A DNA stretch of 64,000 nt, taken from the NCBI GenBank assembly GCA_005888755.1, contig VBBQ01000025.1, positions 26,256 to 90,255 on the forward strand. The letters run 5' to 3'. Shown here piece by piece: positions 34,364 through 42,642 of this stretch (position 1 is the stretch's first letter; each line of letters opens with the position of its first letter). The notes under the pieces are model-generated. The model saw only the letters and a program-made list of their open reading frames with translations, was not told the origin of the DNA and ran no database searches. The translations under genes and the position numbers were made by a program. The DNA comes from Candidatus Bathyarchaeota archaeon. Lineage in GTDB: Archaea > Thermoproteota > Bathyarchaeia > 40CM-2-53-6.

Positions 34364-34879
34364 CTAGTCGCCGTTGCCTTGATCGTCCGAGTTGTCCTTA
34401 TCTTTGTCGTCCGCGCAACCGCTAGCATCATCGGTGTCGTGGCCGTGAGAGTGAAGCCCGTGACTGTTGGCTGTGTCGTTATCGGTCTTGGTGGAGTGAG
34501 TTGCGTCGTGCAACGGGTTGTGTTTGCCTAGAGCTGCCATGAACCCATGCGCTTTCGCAACAATTGACTTGTCTTGTTTGTCCTGTTTGTCATGTCCTTT
34601 TGCAAGATGTTTGCCTTCGTTAGTGTGGCCGCCCGGCCCTGTGCTGTCCTCAGAAGTACACGTTGTCGGGCTGGTGTCAGTTGAACAGTTACTGGTACAA
34701 GTCGAAGCTGGGGTTGTCGTCGTGGTCCCCCCGTTGTTGTTATTGCCGTTTGTGTTGCCGCCGTTGCTGCTTGAAGCTTGTAACGCTGGACCGTGTAGAA
34801 GGAAGGGCACGAGGAAAGCGCCAATTCCCGCGACGATTAGGGCGATAGCGCCCACTTTGCGTTTGGTCGATGAATCCAT
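34364..34879 (-). CDS. TM-anchored low-complexity His/Asp-rich extracytoplasmic protein
   Basis: A 171-residue protein. One membrane helix (VGAIALIVAGIGAFLVPFLL, residues 9-28) is followed by an Asn/Gly/Thr-rich spacer with four cysteines (residues 59-78), then a His/Asp/Lys-rich tail ending in acidic runs. The composition suggests binding of divalent metals at the cell surface. No fold family is recognised. Confidence 0.55.
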   Translation of the reverse strand: MDSSTKRKVGAIALIVAGIGAFLVPFLLHGPALQASSSNGGNTNGNNNNGGTTTTTPASTCTSNCSTDTSPTTCTSEDSTGPGGHTNEGKHLAKGHDKQDKQDKSIVAKAHGFMAALGKHNPLHDATHSTKTDNDTANSHGLHSHGHDTDDASGCADDKDKDNSDDQGNGD

Positions 34880-35026
34880 TTTTTTCCTATCTCCCTTTTC
34901 TTGGAGTTGAAAGCCCGATTGAGAGGGCCGAGTATATGATACAACGATTTGAACACCCAGAAAGGTGTCAAACTGTAGCGGCTGCTCTAATTGATCTTTG
35001 GGTGTTTGGGAGTGTGAGATTTCGAC

Positions 35027-36310
35027 CTATAGTACTCGGAGAAAGAGATAGAGGATGATAAGGTTCGGAATCGTTACGAGAAGTCCGACCTTTGAGAATT
35101 CAACGAATCCGAATCCTGACCCTCGACTCTCCGCTTCTTCTAATACAATCACATTGCTGGCTGCGCCTAGGAGGCTGATGCCTCCAGCCAGCGTGCTGGC
35201 ACCGGCCAGCGCCATCCAAGGTTTGACATCGGCCCCGGTGAAGCCTGCGGCTTGCATAGCTTTGATGTAAACTGCGACAAACGGAACGTTGCTCAAGAGC
35301 TGGCTGAAGAATGCGCTCGCCAAAATTATCGTGACGATCGAGAGCCCGGGATCCGATTTGCTGAGAACTGGCAAGTAGATCATTAGGCTTTGGAGAGCGT
35401 TTGATTCCCAGAACGCTTGCATCACGATGAAGAGGGAAATGAAGAAGAGGATAATTCCCCAGTCAACTGATCTTAGGATCTCGCTTCGTCTTCCACTGCC
35501 GAGGAATACGATCGTGGCGCCGAGGAGTGAGATGGTTCCGAGGTTGAAATTTCCCTGAACCCCAAACAGCCCGGCGATGCCGACTAGGAAGAAGCCTAGC
35601 ACAACTATTCCTGCAGCCCATCCAGAAAGCTTTGCCAGCTTCCGATCTTTGATCGCTTCTCTAGGATTAGCCTGGAGTTGTGTTAATGTCGAGTTTGCGA
35701 ATTCTTTTCTATAGTACCATCTGAGAATTAGATAGGTCGCTCCGAGCCCTGCCAAGGTCGGCGGGGCAAGATAGTAGAGAAAATCCAGCATGGGGTTTGG
35801 AATTCCTGTTGACAGGGCGATCAGAAGGTTCTGCGGATTACCGATGGCGGTCATTGTGCTTCCAATGGTTACTCCGAGGGCGAGCGTGATGAGAAAGACT
35901 CCAGGTCTGATCCGCAATTGCTTGGCCACACTCAGCATGATTGGTGTGGCCATTAGCGCCAACGTGTCGTTCACCAGGAACGCCGACATCATGCTTATTC
36001 CGACTAGCACCAGGCCGAAGGCTTTCTGCGGCGACTTTGCAACGCGCAGCAGTCTTAAGGTAAGGTACTCTAGGAGTCCGGAGAGATCCATCGCGGCAAC
36101 CACCGAGAACATTCCGAGGAGGAAGAAGATCACGTTGAGATTGATTGATGCGTAGGCGTCTCCTAGCGGAATTGACCCTGAGAAGATCATTGCGACGGCT
36201 CCTGTCATCATGATGGTCCAGACGGGGATGCGAAACCACCGGAGGTTTCGTAAGACTATCAGGACGTAAACTGCTACGAAGATAGCGATTGGGAGATAGA
36301 AGAGGGTCAA
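35027..36310 (-). CDS. Ion-transporter superfamily permease (SLC13/ArsB/CitM-like)
   Basis: A 427-residue protein with about 10-11 helices and an internal duplication. Conserved hairpin motifs VNDTLALMATPIML and LSNVPFVAVYIKAM, and GSTMTAIGNPQNLLIALSTG, are typical of the IT superfamily that carries arsenite, sulfate, dicarboxylates or Na+/H+. The substrate is not predictable; arsenite or an organic anion is plausible. Confidence 0.85.
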   Translation of the reverse strand: MTLFYLPIAIFVAVYVLIVLRNLRWFRIPVWTIMMTGAVAMIFSGSIPLGDAYASINLNVIFFLLGMFSVVAAMDLSGLLEYLTLRLLRVAKSPQKAFGLVLVGISMMSAFLVNDTLALMATPIMLSVAKQLRIRPGVFLITLALGVTIGSTMTAIGNPQNLLIALSTGIPNPMLDFLYYLAPPTLAGLGATYLILRWYYRKEFANSTLTQLQANPREAIKDRKLAKLSGWAAGIVVLGFFLVGIAGLFGVQGNFNLGTISLLGATIVFLGSGRRSEILRSVDWGIILFFISLFIVMQAFWESNALQSLMIYLPVLSKSDPGLSIVTIILASAFFSQLLSNVPFVAVYIKAMQAAGFTGADVKPWMALAGASTLAGGISLLGAASNVIVLEEAESRGSGFGFVEFSKVGLLVTIPNLIILYLFLRVL

Positions 36311-36453
36311 CTCAGGCAGAGATCCGACGGGATTCCTTCCAGTCTAAACAGTGTGGAGCTGCTACGAATTTCTCATCAAGCCGGACTCTCTACGAGAGGT
36401 GAGATTCAAATCTAGGCTCTTTTCAGGCCGGGCTCCACTCTGCGCCAGATGCC

Positions 36454-36849
36454 TTACAGTTCTTCGAGCATCTTCTGGGACCAGAGGAGTGAAGCCTCCG
36501 GTTTCTTCGGGGAATCCTTGTCCTTTTTGACTTTCGGCCTGGTAGGAGGTTTCTCTGGTATGGATGCCTCTGGAATCAGGCCTTTGTTGGGAAGAACTGG
36601 TTTGGGGCCTGCAGGGTCTTGGCCCTGTCCGATAACAGCGCCTGCTGGATCGCGTAGGATACCGTTCTCGTAATAGGCCTTGTAGTGGCCGTTGTAATCG
36701 TAGATGAACCCGTCATCGTCCATCCAGGCGATGTTGTGGCCATCAAAGTCCACAATTCGATGGTCTTTCAGTAGCCTATACCTTGCTGTCCCATTCTCAT
36801 CCCATATCACATCGATTTCTTCTTCTTCGGCTTCTGGTCCTAGTTCCAA
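36454..36849 (-). CDS. Acidic protein with 4-fold beta-flower-like repeats
   Basis: A 131-residue protein. Short repeats pairing a Tyr/Asp-Gly-His turn with a strand (IVDFDGHNIAWMDDDG, FIYDYNGHYKAYYENGILRD) resemble the 4-fold beta-flower domain. The C-terminus is Pro/Lys-rich and then helical. Function unknown; start TTG at 36849. Confidence 0.5.
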   Translation of the reverse strand: MELGPEAEEEEIDVIWDENGTARYRLLKDHRIVDFDGHNIAWMDDDGFIYDYNGHYKAYYENGILRDPAGAVIGQGQDPAGPKPVLPNKGLIPEASIPEKPPTRPKVKKDKDSPKKPEASLLWSQKMLEEL

Positions 36850-36984
36850 GTTCGTCTCCTCAACCGGTTATGTGTCAACCTAAGAAGGTTACCGATGATA
36901 TTGATAGCAAAGTAAAGAACTTGGTGTGATGCGACATTGACTATCTGAGCACTTCGCTGTCTAACCCGATCACGGTCCAACGTA

Positions 36985-36992
36985 GATATACT
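36985..36992 (+). promoter_or_regulatory. TATA-like box upstream of a 42-residue basic protein
   Basis: GATATACT is centred about 34 nt before the TTG at 37023 in an otherwise gene-free 340-nt stretch. Confidence 0.4.
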
Positions 36993-37022
36993 AGTCCAGA
37001 CGCAAGATCGCACTGAACAGGA

Positions 37023-37151
37023 TTGCCGCGTCAGTCAAGGACTTTCCGTATTAGGAATCGGCAGAAGAAGACGAACAGGTCTAGAAAGCGTACTGGTTCT
37101 AGTCGAAAGATAAGCAACCCTTTCAAGAGCAAACTCAAGAGCACACATTAG
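37023..37151 (+). CDS. 42-residue highly basic protein (candidate)
   Basis: A 43-codon frame (TTG start, AGGA 2-6 nt upstream, stop TAG at 37149) encodes 42 residues of which 16 are Lys or Arg; it begins PRQSRTFRIRNRQKKTNRSR. The composition is that of small ribosomal or nucleic-acid-binding proteins, but it does not match L39e, L40e, L41e or S30e by eye. A TATA-like element supports transcription. It is the only coding candidate in 36850-37190. Confidence 0.42.
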   Translation: MPRQSRTFRIRNRQKKTNRSRKRTGSSRKISNPFKSKLKSTH

Positions 37152-37190
37152 CCGAAGAATCACTCCCTTGGCGAGAGGGACACGAATGTG

Positions 37191-38618
37191 TTAGCTACCC
37201 ATTTTGCTAAAGTTGTCCAAGAACGTAACGAAGGACTTCTCCATTGAAGCCAGGCCACCTGTCGGCCCTTTTTCGTCTATGACAATGTACTCGTTAGGTG
37301 AGTGTTGCAGAGCTCCGTGGCCGAGTCCTCCGATCACCACTGGAAGGTTGAGGGGTTTTCGGTTGAAAAGTGCAAAGGGTGCGCTTCCCGCGATCGTAGG
37401 CCACAACTCCGGATCTTTTCCCAATTCCTTGTAGGATTTGATTACGGCTTGGGCGGCTGGGCTTTGATAGCTTGTCCGCGACCATCCGTACCCTGATTCC
37501 ACGACGCGTATCTGGATATCCTTGAAGCCGTAGGCGTCCAGATGGTTTCTGATCATCGGCATCACGTCATCCTTCCTCATGTTCGGTACAAGTCGAACAT
37601 CGATTTTGACCGTGATCTTGTAGGGGAGCAGAGTCTTTGTTTCCGGTCCCGTGTAGCCGCTCACTATGCCGTTGATGTTGAGGGTTGGATCGAAAAGATA
37701 CTTCTTCAACGCCTCTATTCCGTGGCTGTCGCCGATGAACCTGTCAATCTTCAACTCCTCCCTGACGGCAGCATCGTTGAAGGTCTTCTCCAGCTTCGGG
37801 AGAAGCTCACGGTCCTCTTTGCTGGGAACCTGAGCGTGGCGATAGAAGTCCTGGATGGTCACCTTGTTGCCATCAGGACCCGTCATCGTGGCTAGTGCCT
37901 GGATCATTCTCCAAGCTGGGCTGTCAACCCAGGCCTTGTTGCTTCCATGTATTCCAAACTCCTTAGGGCCTTTTCCCCAGGTTGCGCCGTCGAGTTCGAG
38001 TTCGAAGTAGACGATCCCCTTGACCCCCAGATACATTACGACTTTACCGGTGCGGTCTTGTGAGCAGAATGGAAAGAGGACAGCTTTGGCTTGTTGCAAT
38101 TCCTTCTCGTGTTTTGTGATGAACTCGGGGAGGTGGCGGCTTCCGAGCTCTTCCTCTCCTTCAACGACGAATAGAAGGTTGACAGGCAGCTTTTGGCGGG
38201 TTGCTTTGATCGACTCGCAGGCATTCAGGAACCCGCTGAGTTCTCCCTTCGTGTTAACCGCTCCTCTGGCCACAAGGCATCGACCGAAAGGAGCAACATC
38301 CTCCAGCGTACCTGCTAGAGGATCTACGCGCCAGCCCGGCTCGTCAACAGGCATCGTATCATACATCATATAGACAACGATTGTCTTCTCGGCTCCCGCA
38401 TCATAACGGGCATAGACGACCGGGTTTCCAGCGGTCTCTTCGACGCCGCCTATGCAGCCCAGGCTCGTGAGATATTGCATGACAAGGTTCGCGCACTCCC
38501 GGATTCCCTTGTTCTCTGGGGATATGGAGGGTTGGCGGACTAGTTCCTGGACTTTGGCTGTGTGTTGTGGGAGGTTCTTGTCGATGTGGGCGAAGACCTT
38601 TGCGCGATCCAGTGGCAT
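37191..38618 (-). CDS. M20-family peptidase-like protein with altered metal ligands
   Basis: A 475-residue M20 protein (dipeptidase/ArgE/DapE fold) with a complete lid domain. At the first ligand position, where most M20 enzymes have GHxD, it reads MMYDTMP (Met85 instead of His). The bridging aspartate of the DDKG motif is replaced in RGAVNTKGEL (Asn122). The catalytic glutamates remain in VEGEEELGS (residues 153-160) and a late histidine remains in GHGALQHSPNEY. A subfamily with such changes may exist; whether it is a peptidase, uses one metal, or binds rather than cuts is open. Confidence 0.88.
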   Translation of the reverse strand: MPLDRAKVFAHIDKNLPQHTAKVQELVRQPSISPENKGIRECANLVMQYLTSLGCIGGVEETAGNPVVYARYDAGAEKTIVVYMMYDTMPVDEPGWRVDPLAGTLEDVAPFGRCLVARGAVNTKGELSGFLNACESIKATRQKLPVNLLFVVEGEEELGSRHLPEFITKHEKELQQAKAVLFPFCSQDRTGKVVMYLGVKGIVYFELELDGATWGKGPKEFGIHGSNKAWVDSPAWRMIQALATMTGPDGNKVTIQDFYRHAQVPSKEDRELLPKLEKTFNDAAVREELKIDRFIGDSHGIEALKKYLFDPTLNINGIVSGYTGPETKTLLPYKITVKIDVRLVPNMRKDDVMPMIRNHLDAYGFKDIQIRVVESGYGWSRTSYQSPAAQAVIKSYKELGKDPELWPTIAGSAPFALFNRKPLNLPVVIGGLGHGALQHSPNEYIVIDEKGPTGGLASMEKSFVTFLDNFSKMGS

Positions 38619-38679
38619 GGTGTTGCCTTAGAGATTGGTTACAGTATAAGCGTTGAGAGGAGGCGTCTGCGAATAAGGG

Positions 38680-38994
38680 CTAGACTGTCGCGGAGGCAAA
38701 CCGGTATGACTGCTGGAGAATCCTCATCACATGGCGGAGATCCGGTCTGGTCCCTAGTTTGAGGATAACCCACCCTTCTCGGTCGTGAACTTCCGGGGAA
38801 CGGGCAACCGTGCCTTGGCTGATCATGACCTCTTTGAGGTCGGGCGGCAACCGCAGTTCTATACGGTCTGGACCGTGAATGTGCGCGAAGGATTTGCCGC
38901 CCACATGCAGCTCGACCTCTTCATCTCCATGGTCCTTCATCTCGACGCCTGGGACAAGAAGCATCTCGCCAGTGATCATATCCAGTAAGCTCAT
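38680..38994 (-). CDS. Luciferase-domain (DUF5519-like) protein
   Basis: A protein of about 104 residues. SFAHIHGPDRIELRLPPDLK followed by SPEVHDREGWVILKLGTRPD and LRHVMRILQQSYRFA match the short domain shared with the Oplophorus-type luciferase domain family (DUF5519), widespread in microbes with no known role in light emission. The ATG at 38994 is preferred; an earlier start at 39015 is possible. Confidence 0.75.
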   Translation of the reverse strand: MSLLDMITGEMLLVPGVEMKDHGDEEVELHVGGKSFAHIHGPDRIELRLPPDLKEVMISQGTVARSPEVHDREGWVILKLGTRPDLRHVMRILQQSYRFASATV

Positions 38995-39050
38995 GGCCGC
39001 AAGACCTAAGGCCATGCACGCGACTTATTCCTTTCTAAACCACAGTTGAC

Positions 39051-39584
39051 TTAACGCGTCGAGCCGGGACCATCATGCTTTCTGGGGAGATTGATGTATC
39101 TCCTGAGTCGTGGCCAGCCTGTCTTGGCGTATCTGAGCCGTTCGGGGTTGTTCTTGACCCACTTGAGCATGTGGAAGAAGCTTCTCGCACGTCTATCATC
39201 GCGCTCTGCGATTGGCTCGTAGCCTAGGTTCCTGATCTCGTCCAGGTAAGCGGTCTCCACGTTGTTCTGGGCGTCTCCAGTAATGACCGCGGTCTTGACT
39301 CTTGTCTTTCCGTATTTCTCGGCTAGGTGGGGTCGTGTCTCGTCGAAGAGGAAGCTGCTGCATATCTCGATCTCTTCATTCTCGCCCAGCCTCATCTGGT
39401 ATAGGAGGTTCAGTGCGAGTTCGGTGGCTTTTTTCTGGTACATCTTCTTCCCAAAGCTAGGTGTCTGGAAGAAGGATACAGGGATCATGTCGTAGTGAAA
39501 CTCTCCAGTCTCCTTTCGATGCACACCGACGACGACTCCATGCAAAAGGTCGCCGACACCCGCGTCGTCGATCTGAACAGTCAA
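39051..39584 (-). CDS. Conserved archaeal protein of unknown function (RNase H-like candidate)
   Basis: A protein of about 177 residues. VQIDDAGVGDLLHGVVVGVH, DMIPVSFFQTPSFGKKMYQK and TAVITGDAQNNVETAYLDEI are conserved-looking blocks, with an early aspartate pair and a later acidic residue that could form a nuclease-like centre, but this is inference. The TTG at 39584 is chosen because the residues before it fall in the repeat copy 2; the open frame up to 39884 is an artefact of that repeat. Confidence 0.6.
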   Translation of the reverse strand: MTVQIDDAGVGDLLHGVVVGVHRKETGEFHYDMIPVSFFQTPSFGKKMYQKKATELALNLLYQMRLGENEEIEICSSFLFDETRPHLAEKYGKTRVKTAVITGDAQNNVETAYLDEIRNLGYEPIAERDDRRARSFFHMLKWVKNNPERLRYAKTGWPRLRRYINLPRKHDGPGSTR

Positions 39585-39632
39585 TGCTCTAAGACTACTT
39601 CTGTCGCGACTCTGACATAAGCGTGATTCATG

Positions 39633-39867
39633 GGCATCTGCTCTTTTGTGTCGCGAGATGCTCTGTGCAACACCCCCTTTCCCCGGGGGACCGACTCCGT
39701 GCCGGGCAGTGATTCTGGGCGAGACAGGCTGATCAGGGCACAATCCAGGCTTGTATGGGAAGGCAAAGATAGGGGTTCTATCGGCGTGTCCCCGAACGAT
39801 TCCAGGGAAGCGTAGCGAGCCCCCTCGCACTCTCAGGATCAGGGCTGATAATAGGTGACTTCTCATC
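39633..39867 (+). repeat. Diverged ~235-bp repeat, copy 2
   Basis: It matches 2198-2431 in blocks: TGTCGCG, TGCTCTGTGCAA, CCCCCTTTCC, GTGATTCTGG, CGAACGATT and CAGGGCTGATAA, in the same order and orientation. A strong internal hairpin potential (CCCCC/GGGGG near 39675-39690) suggests structure. It occupies the 5' flank of the gene at 39051-39584 and the region before the PadR operator. Confidence 0.5.
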
Positions 39868-39912
39868 TTAACACTGATACGCACGGGGTTATCGGGTTAG
39901 GGACGGGAATCC

Positions 39913-39957
39913 TTATATGTCGATATCGGATATCCAATATCGGAAAAGCGATATCGA
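39913..39957 (+). promoter_or_regulatory. PadR operator: repeated CGATATCG palindromes over the promoter
   Basis: A TATA-like CTTATATG (39912-39919) is followed by CGATATCG (39921-39928), GGATATCC (39928-39935), a half-site ATATCGG and a second CGATATCG (39949-39956). The ATG of padR is at 39958. The two identical palindromes are 28 bp apart. The layout fits an autorepressor binding between TATA box and start. Confidence 0.65.
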
Positions 39958-40380
39958 ATGTTTCGTGGATTTGGAATGTTCAGAAAACGCGGACTCAGAC
40001 CATGGGTCCTCAACATCCTCAGCAGATCGCCCAAGAACGGGGCGGAGATAATGGACGAGATCGAGAACATGAGCCAGGGATGGTGGAGACCCTCCCCAGG
40101 ATCCGTCTACCCGATGCTGGAAGAAATGGTCCAAGACCGACTCATCAAGAAGAGAGAAGACGGCAGATACGAGCTAACAACCAAAGCGAAAGAGGCGGAA
40201 GACGAGTGGCCCTTCAGCCACCACTTCACAGGCCCCCGATCAATAGACGCGATGCTAAACGAGATCACCGGCTACATATCCTACTTCGAAGACCTGACAA
40301 AAACAGACCGATCAAAACTGGAACCGTTCAAAGACAAGATAAGAACAATAACAGAACGATTAACAACGCTGTCCAAGTAG
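39958..40380 (+). CDS. PadR-family transcriptional regulator A
   Basis: A 140-residue protein. LRPWVLNILSRSPKNGAEIM is helix 1-2 and PSPGSVYPMLEEMVQDRLIK the recognition helix of a PadR winged helix; the wing REDGRYELTTKAKE follows, and the C-terminal helix (about 95-140) is the dimerisation part. Such regulators respond to hydrophobic or phenolic ligands. It probably represses itself through the palindromes just upstream. Confidence 0.9.
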   Translation: MFRGFGMFRKRGLRPWVLNILSRSPKNGAEIMDEIENMSQGWWRPSPGSVYPMLEEMVQDRLIKKREDGRYELTTKAKEAEDEWPFSHHFTGPRSIDAMLNEITGYISYFEDLTKTDRSKLEPFKDKIRTITERLTTLSK

Positions 40381-40403
40381 CGTACCAGAATCACCGACCG
40401 TAG

Positions 40404-41552
40404 CTAGAACTGTTCAAGGGTCTTGAGCCCGGACCCGGTGGCTATCACAACGACCTCTTCCGACCTATCAATCATCTTCTCCCCGTAGAGATAGGGCAGG
40501 GCGGCGAGTGTTGCTGCGCTCGAGGGCTCGAGGAGAAGACCCTCAGCCTTGAGAGCTTGACCCATAGACTTGCGGATCTCCTCGTCTGTGACGGACAAGG
40601 CTATGCCGTCAGATTCTCTGAGGCTGCGAAGAATCCACTTTCCCGCCAGAGGCTTAGGTATTCTCAGGCCGAAAGCGATCGTTTCAGGATTCTTCCATTC
40701 GTCCACGTCCTCTTTCTTCGAGTTGTAGGCCCTGACGACTGGTGCGCAGCCCGCAGGTTGGACCGCTACAAACCTTGGTCTCTTTTTGACCCATTCGATT
40801 TTTTCCAGAATAGAGAACATCTTCCACATCCCAACCAGTCCCACACCACCTCCAAGTGGGTAAACGATCCAGTCAGGGGGCCGCCAGCCGAGCTGTTCAC
40901 AAATCTCCAGGGCCATCGTTCCTTTGCCGTCATGGCGGTATGGTGTGACAAAAGTCGAGGCATTGTAGCTTCCTTCTCTATTTGCAACGGCTTCCGCTTG
41001 GCGTCCCGCATCCGTTATAGTACCATCGACCAGGGTGACCGTTGCTCCAAGTTTCCGAGAAAGCTCGACCTTTGCCGGATTTGCTTGCCGGGGTAGAAAC
41101 ACGCTACAATCAATGTCAGCAAGATGTGAGTAGAGCACAAATGAGCATCCTGCGTTGCCCTCCGACGATAGAACGAGATCTTTGACGCCTAACTTGGATA
41201 GAGTTGTGACTGCGAGGGAGGCGCCTCGGTCCTTGAACGTCCCTGTTGGGTTTCTTGTCTCATCTTTTACCCACACGTTTCCTTGGAATGAGTTCAGCTT
41301 TCGGAGGGGAGTGTCTCCCTCTCCGGCAGAGACAATCTTGTCCGTTGCATCGACTGGAAGGAAGTCCCTGAATTTCCACATTGATGGGCTACGGTCCAGA
41401 TTGCCCGTCGATTTCTCGCTGAGAATCTCTGGATTGATTATTGTATCCAATAGTCCAGCACACTTTCGGCATTTCTGGAGAATCTCGTCTTTTGGATAGC
41501 GGGCATGGCATTCTGTGCACTTTAGCCCCTGAAATGCGCCCTGCTGGATCAA
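40404..41552 (-). CDS. thrC: Threonine synthase
   Basis: A 382-residue PLP enzyme that converts O-phosphohomoserine to threonine. An N-terminal zinc-ribbon-like segment (CTECHARYPKDEILQKCRKC, residues 16-35) is typical of archaeal ThrC. The PLP lysine is in NPTGTFKDRGAS, and the glycine-rich phosphate loop is in YPLGGGVGLVGMWK. The start is TTG at 41552. Together with the truncated dehydratase at the window start, it suggests a threonine-to-2-oxobutanoate route. Confidence 0.93.
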   Translation of the reverse strand: MIQQGAFQGLKCTECHARYPKDEILQKCRKCAGLLDTIINPEILSEKSTGNLDRSPSMWKFRDFLPVDATDKIVSAGEGDTPLRKLNSFQGNVWVKDETRNPTGTFKDRGASLAVTTLSKLGVKDLVLSSEGNAGCSFVLYSHLADIDCSVFLPRQANPAKVELSRKLGATVTLVDGTITDAGRQAEAVANREGSYNASTFVTPYRHDGKGTMALEICEQLGWRPPDWIVYPLGGGVGLVGMWKMFSILEKIEWVKKRPRFVAVQPAGCAPVVRAYNSKKEDVDEWKNPETIAFGLRIPKPLAGKWILRSLRESDGIALSVTDEEIRKSMGQALKAEGLLLEPSSAATLAALPYLYGEKMIDRSEEVVVIATGSGLKTLEQF

Positions 41553-41581
41553 CTAGGCCTTGGGAAGGCACCAGTGCGATA

Positions 41582-41595
41582 GCCTCTTAAGAGGC
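41582..41595. promoter_or_regulatory. 14-bp perfect palindrome at the thrC promoter
   Basis: GCCTCTTAAGAGGC is a perfect palindrome about 30-43 nt upstream of the thrC TTG (reverse strand) and may contain its TATA box (TTAAG), making it a candidate operator. Confidence 0.35.
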
Positions 41596-41609
41596 GCTTG
41601 TATTGAAAC

Positions 41610-41631
41610 TCGATAATATCGAATCTCGATA
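41610..41631 (+). promoter_or_regulatory. PadR operator with TCGAT/ATCGA palindrome
   Basis: TCGATAATATCGA (41610-41622) is an imperfect palindrome of the same type as the CGATATCG sites before PadR A, followed by TCGATA (41626-41631). It lies directly upstream of PadR B (ATG 41646). Confidence 0.5.
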
Positions 41632-41645
41632 GTTCCCGTGAAAGA

Positions 41646-41969
41646 ATGACAAGAGCGGTCAATGAACGGATGGTGAAAAGCTTCCTCGACCTCTTCGTGC
41701 TATCCCTCCTCGATAACGGTGGAAAACATGGGTATGAGATTATGCGAGAACTGAAGGTCAAGACCGGCGCTCACATCGGCGCGGGGACGCTTTACCCGCT
41801 GCTATACGAGCTGGAAGAACGCAGGCTAGTCTCGGGCGAATGGATGTCGCCAACACGGAGAAGCAGACGTGTCTACAGAATTACGGACCAGGGAGAAAGG
41901 TATCGCAATCAATCATTTCAGGGAATAGATAGATTACTAAAGACGTCGACTTCGAATTCAAACCATTAA
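41646..41969 (+). CDS. PadR-family transcriptional regulator B
   Basis: A 107-residue PadR protein: SFLDLFVLSLLDNGGKHGYE, IGAGTLYPLLYELEERRLVS (recognition helix) and a wing with SRRVYRITDQGERY. It lacks the long C-terminal dimerisation helix of regulator A. Its last codons overlap the end of the convergent V4R-domain gene by 4 nt. Confidence 0.88.
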   Translation: MTRAVNERMVKSFLDLFVLSLLDNGGKHGYEIMRELKVKTGAHIGAGTLYPLLYELEERRLVSGEWMSPTRRSRRVYRITDQGERYRNQSFQGIDRLLKTSTSNSNH

Positions 41970-42511
41970 TCAGATGTCCTCTTCGACTGTTCTGCAAGTC
42001 GAGTAATCTCCGCAGGTTCACCGATTACCGCTTCGCAGAATCTGTCTCCTTTTCCCTGACAGGAGACTTCGAGCGACTCGCATTTTCGGCCGAAAACCTG
42101 TTCCATTGCACCTGTCAGAATCCCTCGGCCGAAATGACATACGGGAGTCTTCCCTTTTCGGTTCCGGACCGAGACGCCGTTTGTCCATCGTATCCTGGCA
42201 ATCTTCTTCTCGAGATCAAAGTTGACAATGGAGACTTTCCCCCAGCCACCGAGGGTACCTAGACGATCGGCAATCTGTTCTAAGCCACCGGATTGTTTGA
42301 TGTTGAACCCGGATTTTTTCGCGATACTCATGTACTGAGCCCCTCCTTGCTTCCCGATACTATACTGGAAACTGGTGGCGGTGATCGGTCCGAAGCTTTC
42401 GGTCAACTTGTCCTCAATCGAATGAATTAGCGCTACAGGAATGAAGAGAAACCGTTCGTCGAAGGCGGTGATTATTCCTTTCGCCTCATCGATATGTAAC
42501 GCTTGTAACAC
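41966..42511 (-). CDS. V4R (4-vinyl-reductase) domain protein
   Basis: A 181-residue protein. The C-terminal block GILTGAMEQVFGRKCESLEV followed by SCQGKGDRFCEAVIG is the V4R signature with its cysteines (ligand or zinc sites). V4R domains bind small hydrophobic molecules and often act as sensors. An N-terminal alpha/beta part precedes it. Its tail-to-tail overlap with PadR B may be coincidental or may link expression. Confidence 0.8.
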   Translation of the reverse strand: MLQALHIDEAKGIITAFDERFLFIPVALIHSIEDKLTESFGPITATSFQYSIGKQGGAQYMSIAKKSGFNIKQSGGLEQIADRLGTLGGWGKVSIVNFDLEKKIARIRWTNGVSVRNRKGKTPVCHFGRGILTGAMEQVFGRKCESLEVSCQGKGDRFCEAVIGEPAEITRLAEQSKRTSD

Positions 42512-42642
42512 ACTGGGTTGGCGGTCAGGCTTATTGGCGGTGCCCAGAGGAGTTTCCCGAGATCGCCGATCTTGAACTGGTTAAAGGGTCTTGCGAAAAG
42601 ATCAGCTTTCAACTCTGACTGTCCTTGACGCGGATCCGGATC

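Noticed and set aside
39585..39884. 100-residue N-terminal extension of the 39051 gene
   Set aside because: It coincides with the repeat copy and has low-complexity translation unlike the conserved part.
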